Below are positions 8,095 to 15,451 of a stretch of DNA of 52,731 bases, piece after piece. How positions within the stretch are numbered: position 1 is the first letter of the stretch; each line of letters opens with the position of its first letter. The position numbers and the translations under genes are program-made. The DNA comes from 2-02-FULL-48-14 sp041645035 (GTDB taxonomy: Bacteria; Patescibacteriota; Gracilibacteria; UBA1369; 2-02-FULL-48-14). Under the pieces are notes generated by a model. The model saw only the letters and a program-made list of their open reading frames with translations. It made no database searches and was not told where the DNA came from. The stretch covers positions 1 to 52,731 of the forward strand of contig JBAZQU010000005.1 of the NCBI GenBank assembly GCA_041645035.1, written 5' to 3'.

Positions 8095-9477
8095 ATGAAA
8101 AAAATCCTTTCGAAAATTTTATTCGTTTCTTTGATGTTGCTCCAAGTCCCTGCGGCGCAAAGCACCACCATTTATTATCCGGAAACTATTAGCAGCGTGG
8201 CTTACGTTCAAGTCGTGGATTCCGTGGGAGACTATTACATGGGCAGCGGATTTTTCTTTAGCGTGGATGGATTGGTGCTCACCAACGCGCATGTAATTAT
8301 GGACACCTACACGGGTGTACCTGCCGAACACATTGATCTCTGTGTAATTGAAGATGAATACTCCGCACCTACTTGTCTCATGTCCGCTTACGTGCTGGCT
8401 TATGATGAGAGTTACGATCTTGCTATTTTGTACCCCGGATACTTCCTCGATGAAAATGGCGATGAGTATGGTGACTTTTTGGACAGCGACACCATTATGG
8501 ACATGGAGTGGCCCTATGTGGATTTTGCCGATGAGTCGCCGGAGCTTGGCGAGACCGTGACCATTCTGGGCTTTCCCCAGGCCAGTGGTTCACCTTCAGT
8601 GGTTTTAACGGAAGGAGTGGTGAGTGCGTTTTCCATGTTGGTGGATGACTTGGTTTGGTATTTCACCACGGATGCCACTATCAATCCGGGAAATTCCGGC
8701 GGACCCGTGTACAACTATGATGAACGCGTGGTGGGAGTGTCCAGCGCCTATTCCACCAACGAACTGGGCGGCAGTTACGGTTACGTGATTTCCAGCGACA
8801 CGGTTCTTTATTGGTTTCTCGCCTTGGTGGATCAAGGAATCATCAATGAGGTCTTTGTTTCGGAAGCTTTCTCTAACGACTACATCGACACCGTTGACGA
8901 CACTTATCAAACAGGTGACGGCACGGATGGAGGTGATGATATCGAAATCTTTAGCGACGTGGACTTTGGAGACGACAACGCCGAGGCTATTTCCTACCTG
9001 GAAACCAACGGCGTCGTGGATGGCTATCCCGATGGCAGCTTCAAACCAAATAATCCTTTGAATCGTGCCGAACTTATGAAAATTTTGGTGGAAGGTGCGG
9101 GTTACGATCCGAGTGCAAACGGCTACAAAGACTGCTTCCCCGATGTGACCACCGATTGGTATGCCAAGTATGTGTGTTTTGCCGAAGAGGAGGGTTGGGT
9201 GGAAGGCTACCCCGACGGGTTCTTCAAACCTGAAAATTATGTGAACAAAGTGGAAGCGCTCAAAATGATTTTGGAGGTGATGGGGGTAGATTTAGAAACC
9301 GCCAGCAGCGAAGTATACACGGATGTAGAGATGGGCCAGTGGTACACCAACTACATCAATACCGCCTACGAATGGGGACTTTTGGAAGAAGATGCCTACT
9401 CCTTCTTTTATCCCGACCACGAAATCACCCGTGGCAGTGTGAGTGAGAATCTATATAGACTGCTGATTCAACTCTAA
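8095..9477 (+). CDS. Secreted trypsin-like serine protease with three SLH domains
   Basis: A 460-residue protein. It has an N-terminal signal peptide (KK, hydrophobic core, AAQS). The S1-type protease domain spans roughly residues 30-240, with His66 in LTNAHVI, Asp108 in SYDLAILY and Ser201 in NPGNSGGPVYN. An acidic linker (GDGTDGGDDIE) leads to three S-layer homology repeats (FSDVDFGDDNAEAISYL, DCFPDVTTDWYAKYVCF, VYTDVEMGQWYTNYI), each with a VxGYPDGxFKPxN-like segment. SLH repeats anchor proteins to cell-wall polymers, so this is a wall-attached extracellular or periplasmic HtrA-like protease without a PDZ domain. It follows rarA by 65 bp. Confidence 0.88.
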   Translation: MKKILSKILFVSLMLLQVPAAQSTTIYYPETISSVAYVQVVDSVGDYYMGSGFFFSVDGLVLTNAHVIMDTYTGVPAEHIDLCVIEDEYSAPTCLMSAYVLAYDESYDLAILYPGYFLDENGDEYGDFLDSDTIMDMEWPYVDFADESPELGETVTILGFPQASGSPSVVLTEGVVSAFSMLVDDLVWYFTTDATINPGNSGGPVYNYDERVVGVSSAYSTNELGGSYGYVISSDTVLYWFLALVDQGIINEVFVSEAFSNDYIDTVDDTYQTGDGTDGGDDIEIFSDVDFGDDNAEAISYLETNGVVDGYPDGSFKPNNPLNRAELMKILVEGAGYDPSANGYKDCFPDVTTDWYAKYVCFAEEEGWVEGYPDGFFKPENYVNKVEALKMILEVMGVDLETASSEVYTDVEMGQWYTNYINTAYEWGLLEEDAYSFFYPDHEITRGSVSENLYRLLIQL

Positions 9478-10253
9478 GAAGAAGAAAGTACGCTGTGCAC
9501 ATACGTAACAGCCTGATGTGCCAACCTCATGCTCGGAAAAGTCCTTGAATAACCAGAAAACTGTGACTCGGTAGGGTCAGGGAATGTGGCCCTTGCGGCT
9601 ATAGGTGGCCTGCTGCCATTATCCGAGAGGGTAGTATCTAGATCTGGAGGAGGATTGTCCAGGAAGGGGGTATAGGAACCTCTTCCGATGGTTCGGAGTC
9701 CTGCTGCTTCTAATCTTCTGCAAAATACGTTTATTTCCCCCTCGTTAAATGCGTGCGTCCACTCCAACAGTGTTGGCTGAGGCTGCGCATGCGGTTTCAG
9801 TGATAAACCAAGGGCTGCGGTCTGGAAGCCGGCTATGACGACTTGGACCTCTTCACCCCCCTCAAGACCGGTATAAAGAACGCGTGTGAATGGACCTTTC
9901 TCAAATAATTGTTGGGCCACAATGCCAATACCGCCTCTGCGAACTCTCCCTCGTAACCCAAAGCCAAGTTCGCGAGCTTCCGTTATACCTGGAATAGAAG
10001 CCCTAAGTGCCATTAAGGCCTTTCTCCCTCCTTCCTGCCCTTTGATAGGGGGCCCAAGTTTCATGATTATTTCACATGCTTCTGGCCCTGGAATCCACGG
10101 AGTAGGAATTTCTAAATTGTTTTCATTCGTTCCTCCAATCTCTCCCACCTGCAGACCAGAACGGGAACGCTTCTTCGCCAGATATAGAGGCGATGCGCTC
10201 CCATCTATGGGGGCAAAAACATCACCTTCTTCGATGAGTGATTCTGATGACAT
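9474..10253 (-). CDS. Hypothetical protein
   Basis: A 259-residue soluble protein that I do not recognise. It has a Gly/Arg-rich middle (GLRGRVRRGGIGIVAQQL), a proline-rich patch (NPPPDLD) and a Ser-rich C terminus, with no signal peptide or TM segment. Its stop overlaps the stop of the convergent SLH protease by 4 bp. Its upstream region is occupied by the first MITE-like element. Coding status is supported by length, codon regularity and the absence of a better frame. Confidence 0.6.
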   Translation of the reverse strand: MSSESLIEEGDVFAPIDGSASPLYLAKKRSRSGLQVGEIGGTNENNLEIPTPWIPGPEACEIIMKLGPPIKGQEGGRKALMALRASIPGITEARELGFGLRGRVRRGGIGIVAQQLFEKGPFTRVLYTGLEGGEEVQVVIAGFQTAALGLSLKPHAQPQPTLLEWTHAFNEGEINVFCRRLEAAGLRTIGRGSYTPFLDNPPPDLDTTLSDNGSRPPIAARATFPDPTESQFSGYSRTFPSMRLAHQAVTYVHSVLSSS

Positions 10254-10313
10254 AAGGTTTATTTGAAATGGCTCGTATTAAAACGCATTCTCTGGAATCT
10301 GTCAATGGTTTTT

Positions 10314-10540
10314 CCCTAAAAAGGCCCCAGTTTTTTCGTGATCTGTAAAATCTTACAATCCCAACGTGCCCAGAGGCTGATTTCTTTTTTACAAACGAAG
10401 GTTTTGAGTAAATACTGTTGTATTATTCTACAGGTTTGAGCGCTGGACCGGTCCAGCTTTTACAGGTTAAAATTTCTCACTAGGGGGCTGGATGTACATA
10501 CTTGTCAATAGGGCCCAACTGGGGAAATGAGGTTTTTTTA
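10314..10540 (+). mobile_element. MITE-like element, copy 1 (degraded)
   Basis: About 227 bp that repeat, in inverted orientation, the element at 38688-38926. Shared landmarks in order are CTAAAAAG(G/A)CCCCAGTTTTTTCG, a segment through ACAATCCCAACGTGCC and AGAGGCTGATTTC, the 16-bp palindrome GCTGGACCGGTCCAGC, TTTTACAGGTTAAAA, TTTCTCACTAGGG and TTGTCAATAGGGCCCAACTG. The right end is eroded, and about 20 bp after ACAAACG are additional to copy 2. No transposase is encoded, so it would need one in trans. It fills most of the gap between the hypothetical gene and the Cys-rich gene. I see no gene in 10254-10582. Confidence 0.75.
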
Positions 10541-10582
10541 GTTTTTTTTGACCGGCGATGGAGGAACACTTGTTGTTCCGTC

Positions 10583-12229
10583 CTAGTTATAGATTTTCTC
10601 CAAATAGCATTTTTCGCAGGCTATTTTGTACCCTTTTTCTTTTGGATAAACGGTTTTTATTGTTTTACTGCAAACGGCGCATACCGTGTTTATAAGTTTT
10701 TTAGGGGGCTGGAGGGAAAGGAGTTTTTTATATCGCTGGTAGGGCATGTTTCTTGGTATCGGCAAACTGAAAGTTTTGTAGAATTTTAGTTCCTGCGGAA
10801 TGACTTTGTACTGTCCTCCTGTTTCTTCACACGTGAGGATTTGCTCACAAATGGTTTCGTCTACGTCTTTTATGTCGCCCGGAATTTCATACTCTTTTCC
10901 GAAGTGTTTGGCCTCTTTTTCTTCTTCGTCCCAGGAGTATCCCTGCCTCAATGCCTCTTCTTTTGTTAGCGGATAATATTCGTATGCAACGGTTGTGTTG
11001 TAGGGGAATGTAGTCAATTTTGCCGGAAACGGATGTCCCCACTCGCCTGTTTTCATCATATGTTCGCGGATACGTTTAAGCATTTTTTCGTATTCCTCTT
11101 TTGAATATTTTTTATTCAGAATTAAATTCTGTCCGGACTTCATTCCGACGCAGCCGAAACTTTCCTCCAATTTTGAGCATTGGTCCAAATACGCTGAATC
11201 CGTACAGTTCACGGTCAGCGTGCAGAATTTTGAATTATAAACTTCATACGCGGTATCTACTTCCAAACATAGTTCCGACTTTTCATTCGCAAGATTGTCA
11301 TAGCAGTCCTTAAGTTTCGTGCAATCTTGAATATTTATACAATCCTCACAATCAACCACGTAAAATCCGTTATAAATATTTTTCGAATCATTAACAAAAT
11401 CGCCCAAGGAATTTTCCGTATTTATCATTCTCAAATTTTTGAGAAATAACGTTCTTTTGAGGGCCTCCAATTTTTGTTCTTGCTCCTTTTTATTTCCACT
11501 CAGCGTTTTGAGGAATTCGTCTTTGAATTTTTTATATTCTTTTTCGGAATATTGTTTGTTCAAAATACAATAACTTTGCCCGCTCAGTTGGCCACAAAGT
11601 ATGCAGTCTTTGCAATTTTTACAGTCGTACAAAAAATAGGAATCGCTGCAGCTTTTCGATGATTGTGAATAATGTAGGTTGTAGCATTTTTGACAGTCCA
11701 TGCACTGCGAACAATATTGGCTGTCTTCCACGTTCATACAGTCAACGCACGAAAGTGAGCGAAAGACGCGAATACAGTAAAAAAGTTTTTCGCTGTCATA
11801 GGAGGAGAATGTTAAATAACAATCCTTAACCTCCGCCGAATTATTTGTAAATTCGCTGTTCTCGCAATTGACGAATAGCCTGGCCCATCGCGGGACTTCT
11901 TTTTGCAAGTCCGCAAATTGATCAAAGAAAGGTCTGTTGAAATCGAATTCGCGCGCATAAATACTCGCATCAAAGCTATCCGCCCACCATTCATCCTGGT
12001 CTATTACTTTGAATTTACTTGTTGGCGGAATCATGGAAATTACTATTTTCCCCGTGCCGGCACTTGTGTTGTAAAAAATATTTCTTTCGTTTCTAAAAAT
12101 TAAATGGCGACGATGCCTGCATTCCGGACAATTGTCCGGCAAAACTGCGTCAAAGTTTTTATAAACTTCTATTTCTTTTGGAAGTTGTTCGAATGGCGAA
12201 CCGCATTGAGTGCATTGCATAGTTAACAT
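10583..12229 (-). CDS. Cysteine-rich multi-zinc-motif protein, CPR type
   Basis: A 548-residue soluble protein. The N terminus is a zinc ribbon (MQCTQCGS followed by CPECRHRRH). The centre has many CxxC pairs (CVDC, CSQCMDCQKC, CKNCKDCILCG, CEDC) arranged in repeats of aromatic and cysteine residues. The C terminus closes with a second ribbon (CAVCSKT and CEKC). KKYSKEEYEKMLKRI-type segments occur twice, suggesting internal duplication. Proteins of this layout recur in CPR genomes, from general knowledge, without a known function. Several zinc or Fe-S sites are likely. It is divergent from a TrmB regulator, with 119 bp between the starts. Confidence 0.72.
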   Translation of the reverse strand: MLTMQCTQCGSPFEQLPKEIEVYKNFDAVLPDNCPECRHRRHLIFRNERNIFYNTSAGTGKIVISMIPPTSKFKVIDQDEWWADSFDASIYAREFDFNRPFFDQFADLQKEVPRWARLFVNCENSEFTNNSAEVKDCYLTFSSYDSEKLFYCIRVFRSLSCVDCMNVEDSQYCSQCMDCQKCYNLHYSQSSKSCSDSYFLYDCKNCKDCILCGQLSGQSYCILNKQYSEKEYKKFKDEFLKTLSGNKKEQEQKLEALKRTLFLKNLRMINTENSLGDFVNDSKNIYNGFYVVDCEDCINIQDCTKLKDCYDNLANEKSELCLEVDTAYEVYNSKFCTLTVNCTDSAYLDQCSKLEESFGCVGMKSGQNLILNKKYSKEEYEKMLKRIREHMMKTGEWGHPFPAKLTTFPYNTTVAYEYYPLTKEEALRQGYSWDEEEKEAKHFGKEYEIPGDIKDVDETICEQILTCEETGGQYKVIPQELKFYKTFSLPIPRNMPYQRYKKLLSLQPPKKLINTVCAVCSKTIKTVYPKEKGYKIACEKCYLEKIYN

Positions 12230-12348
12230 GATAAATCATATCCTATTTTTGTAAACACTTGTGCTGGAAAATATCGTATTTTAGGCTTTACTAAACTGTT
12301 ATTTCGGCATAAAAATGTGTAGACGATTATCTACATCAAATTACGGTC

Positions 12349-13107
12349 ATGATAACCAACGACTTAGAAAAATTAGGATTTTCCAGTGAAGAAGTCAGTT
12401 CCTACATCGCGCTGCTTGAACTCGGTGGAGGGTTCGTCAGTAATGTTGCAAAAAGAGCCGGCGCGCATAGGGTCACCACCTACAACACTCTTGAGAACTT
12501 AAGAAAGAAGGGCTTTGCAAAAGTTTCAAAAAAAAGAGGGGTGCGTTTTTATTACCCTATAAATCCGCAAATAATTTTGAATCAAATTGAAGACTCTTAT
12601 AAAACGGCCAAGGGCATAGTCCCCATGCTTATTGATTTACAAAGTGCGCATCAATTCAGACCAAAAATTCAATTCTTTGAAGGTATTGATGAAGTGTCTG
12701 AGATATTGATGGATTTATTAAACACCGATGGTGAAGTTTTGGGGTTCACAAATTATCAACTTGGCGCGGAGGTGTTTGAGAAACATCTGGATAAATATTA
12801 TTCGAAAGCCCTCATGGGTAAGAAAAAATTTAGGCTTCTTTGTCCAAATGATGAATTCAACACCGCGTATATAAAAAACCATCTACAAGCGAGGATTAAT
12901 GCCGGAATTTTGGAAATTTTTGCCGTAAATCCAAAAACCTTCCCGGTAAAAAATGCCGAATATATTTATGGAGACAAAGTCGCCACCATTTCCCTCGATA
13001 AAAATGAAATGATCGGTGTCATCATCGAGAGTCCGAGCAACGCCGAAACCAACAGATCCATTTTCAATCTGGCGTGGCTCGGGGCTACAAGCTTTGTCGC
13101 TAAGTAG
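12349..13107 (+). CDS. TrmB-family transcriptional regulator
   Basis: A 252-residue protein with an N-terminal winged helix (LEKLGFSSEEVSSYIALLELGGGFVSNVAKRAGAHRVTTYNTLENLRKKGF) typical of TrmB-type regulators. A linker and a C-terminal ligand-sensing region (about residues 100-250) with FFEGIDEVSEILMDLLNT and IIESPSNAETNRSIFNLAW follow. The missing long C-terminal sugar-binding extension makes it a short TrmB. It is divergent from the Cys-rich gene and convergent with a paralogous regulator, so it may control the former. The ligand is unknown. Confidence 0.8.
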   Translation: MITNDLEKLGFSSEEVSSYIALLELGGGFVSNVAKRAGAHRVTTYNTLENLRKKGFAKVSKKRGVRFYYPINPQIILNQIEDSYKTAKGIVPMLIDLQSAHQFRPKIQFFEGIDEVSEILMDLLNTDGEVLGFTNYQLGAEVFEKHLDKYYSKALMGKKKFRLLCPNDEFNTAYIKNHLQARINAGILEIFAVNPKTFPVKNAEYIYGDKVATISLDKNEMIGVIIESPSNAETNRSIFNLAWLGATSFVAK

Positions 13108-13128
13108 GTTTTGGGGGATTTCTGGAGG

Positions 13129-13944
13129 TCAATTCCCTTTATACCCTTTTGGGTAAAATCTTGATCTACTCTCTTCCGGGATGAGATCCCAAAGTAAATT
13201 CCACGTGGACTTGTGCATTTGGTAAATGTGATCGTTCTCAATTATCACTCCAATAATATCGTTTTCCACATATGTCAGGTATGAAATCTTGCCGTCATAA
13301 ATATTCATTTCTACGGAAAATGGGTAAAGATCTTTGTTGATCCATTTCCAGGCAATGTATGATTTTGGCGAATACTTCCCACTTTCACGATCTTTTCTTG
13401 CGTAGGATGAGTCTAGGATGAAAGCTCTTTTTTTAATGTTGCTCTTTTCTCTCTTTTTAACATATTCCTTGTTGATCCCAAGTACGCGCTCGTCCATTGC
13501 ATCAACGTTGATGTATCCTTTTATTTCAGTTTTCGATGTCAGGGTATCGAATAACACTTTGCGAGCACCACTTTCCCCCTTGTAGAATCTGACACTGGGC
13601 ATATGCTTATCTGAGCTCATCCTCCCCATAAGTTCAGGTATAAATTTTTTGAAATCTTGCTTCAGCTCCTCAAATTGCTTGTCACTTTTATGTTTTTTCA
13701 CATCAATGATTGCCAAAATTTCTTCTGGATCAATAGCCGAATACAGAGCTGTATTTTTCTCAAACACTTTTGTTACAAGTGCCTGATCTTCCAGCCTTAG
13801 CAGTGCACTTTGCACAGTTGTACGTGGCAATTTAAGTTGATATGCGACTGTGCTCACCCGATTGATACTATTTTCTAAAAGCTGCAGAAACACCTTTGTT
13901 TCTAGATCATCCAGGCCTAAATTCTTTAAAAGATCTTGGATCAT
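13129..13944 (-). CDS. TrmB-family transcriptional regulator, second paralogue
   Basis: A 271-residue protein with the same architecture as its convergent neighbour. The N-terminal winged helix is LKNLGLDDLETKVFLQLLENSINRVSTVAYQLKLPRTTVQSALLRLEDQALV. The sensor part includes VRFYKGESGARKVLFDTLTSKTEIKGYINVDAMDERVLG and ends with IIENDHIYQMHKSTWNLLWDLIP, matching the C-terminal motif of the first paralogue. Its upstream region holds palindromes at 14022-14051 that are candidate operators. Confidence 0.8.
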   Translation of the reverse strand: MIQDLLKNLGLDDLETKVFLQLLENSINRVSTVAYQLKLPRTTVQSALLRLEDQALVTKVFEKNTALYSAIDPEEILAIIDVKKHKSDKQFEELKQDFKKFIPELMGRMSSDKHMPSVRFYKGESGARKVLFDTLTSKTEIKGYINVDAMDERVLGINKEYVKKREKSNIKKRAFILDSSYARKDRESGKYSPKSYIAWKWINKDLYPFSVEMNIYDGKISYLTYVENDIIGVIIENDHIYQMHKSTWNLLWDLIPEESRSRFYPKGYKGN

Positions 13945-14021
13945 TTTTGTGGGCTAACGATAAAAATACGTTACTAATCTCATTTATTTACAGGTCCATC
14001 TTAGCTTTTTCATCTAAATTT

Positions 14022-14051
14022 GTCAATATTTGACGACGAAACTTCGTCGTC
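14022..14051. promoter_or_regulatory. Overlapping palindromes, candidate operator
   Basis: GTCAATATTTGAC (14022-14034) overlaps a perfect 20-bp dyad GACGACGAA-AC-TTCGTCGTC (14032-14051) in the 188-bp spacer between the second TrmB gene (minus) and the frameshifted gene (plus). The second dyad is followed by TTTTA on the plus strand, so a weak terminator is the alternative reading. An operator for the adjacent TrmB regulator is an inference from position. Confidence 0.4.
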
Positions 14052-14132
14052 TTTTACTTTACAGTTTTCACAAAATTGATATGCTGTACAAGCAAATTTT
14101 ACTTTGTCAAATATCATATAACTCAATTACTT

Positions 14133-14595
14133 ATGAACGCAGATGAATCACTTGAATGGCAGGATGTATTGGCCGCCCACCCGGGATCTGAAGAGGGTGA
14201 ATTCAATACAGGACGTAAGGCACTTTTAAAACCAGGGGTATTTATCGTACTTCCTGTAGCTACTGCAGTAAGCTGGGTATGGGGATTCAGAGATAAAATG
14301 AAGGCGGCGGGTATTCCTACACATATAACTGCGCCGGAACTGAAAGGTCTTGATTCCGTACGCGTTACTATTTTAGAAGTGCCGGATGAGACAAAGGCGG
14401 ACCCTGTGGATGGGAAAATATTGGTGGAAGTAGATGGCGTACAAGGAAGAATTGAAGCCAGCGTATTTTACAATTGTACTGGACGCGCTAGACCAGGGGG
14501 GCATTTTTGTAGCGGTAGATATTTCGGGCCAAGGTGATGGCTTGCCTACAAGAGGTGAAGGAAGTCATAGGAACTTTAATAGTCCAAGTTGGTAG
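14133..14595 (+). pseudogene. Hypothetical protein, reading frame broken by one base
   Basis: From ATG 14133 (MNADESLEWQDV) the frame reads well to RIEASVF at about 14466, then gives an unlikely Cys/Arg/Gly-rich tail ending at 14537. Dropping one T from the run 14466-14469 continues smoothly into TIVLDALDQGGIFVAVDISG and stops at 14593-14595, giving about 154 residues. This is either a real frameshift or an assembly error. I recognise no family. The nearest neighbours are a TrmB regulator (divergent) and the MEMO-family gene (convergent). Confidence 0.5.
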
Positions 14596-14614
14596 TAGAC
14601 TCAAATATTCGAAG

Positions 14615-15451
14615 TCATTGTGACCAAACCTTCACAAAAATGTGGCTGGTGTTTTGGAGTGGATTTTCACCGCCGAAGATTGAGATAGAAGAGGTACGGC
14701 TCCAAATTTCCAACTTGCTTGGGGCTCCCATCAGCTGAGTAAATATGTAAAAGCTTTCTGGAGAATCCATGCCGGTGGCGCTAGGGGTGTCAAGATGGGT
14801 AGTGTGCTCCAATTCCCAAATCATTTCTAAAGAAATATCCTCCTCGAGGATGCCGGCTCCCCATGCTTCCAGCCAATTCATGGTGCGCTCATCATTTTCT
14901 ACGGCGGTTTTTTCGGTTACAAAGTGGCTGAAATCAATACTGGCTATCACTAAGGTACCTTCCTTCCCTACCTCATCCTCAATCGCTGCAATCAGTCGGT
15001 CCAAGTTTTCTTGAGGCGTTTTCCATTTAAGAATGATGGGGGTAACTTTTGCATCGGGGAAGTATTCCTCCAGTTTATAGATATGAACCATGATTCCGTG
15101 TTCAGCTCCAAAAGAGATAGACTCTACCCCCACGGCACCTTTGGCTTCCAGGGCCGTTATGAGTGGTTCATCGAGGGTGAGTGACGTAGGGAGCTCCGTT
15201 GTGCTTTGTATGTAATGGCTTCCGATGTCGGAATGATTCGGGCTGATTAATATAATTCGTTCAACTTCTGAATCGGCAATTCCACGATAAAACGCGTCGA
15301 TGTAGTCGGAAACTAAGTTGTGGTGCGGCAAAATAGCACCATTAACCGGCTCGTCTTTCTCGTTGCCTTCGGTTTTTTGAAGAGCACACGAACTGAGACT
15401 GACGACCAGCATCAAAGCCAAAAACCGTTGTATCCACTTTATTCGCCCCAT
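14615..15451 (-). CDS. AmmeMemoRadiSam system protein B (MEMO1 family), lipoprotein form
   Basis: A 278-residue MEMO1-like protein. The fold is related to class III extradiol dioxygenases. The pattern AILPHHNLVSDYIDAFYRGI, IILISPNHSD, FGAEHGIMVHI and VIASIDFSHF contains the conserved histidines and Asp of the metal site. Unusually it begins with a lipoprotein signal (ALMLVVSLSSCAL), so it should sit outside the membrane. It overlaps the stop of the upstream SLH-Hint-propeller gene by 13 bp, suggesting coexpression at the cell surface. No AmmeMemoRadiSam radical SAM partner is adjacent. The biochemical function of MEMO proteins is unsettled. Confidence 0.85.
   Translation of the reverse strand: MGRIKWIQRFLALMLVVSLSSCALQKTEGNEKDEPVNGAILPHHNLVSDYIDAFYRGIADSEVERIILISPNHSDIGSHYIQSTTELPTSLTLDEPLITALEAKGAVGVESISFGAEHGIMVHIYKLEEYFPDAKVTPIILKWKTPQENLDRLIAAIEDEVGKEGTLVIASIDFSHFVTEKTAVENDERTMNWLEAWGAGILEEDISLEMIWELEHTTHLDTPSATGMDSPESFYIFTQLMGAPSKLEIWSRTSSISIFGGENPLQNTSHIFVKVWSQ

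Noticed and set aside
10314..10540. Riboswitch or small RNA in the 10.3-kb gap
   Set aside because: The sequence is explained by homology to the transposon-like copy at 38.7 kb with terminal repeats and target duplication.
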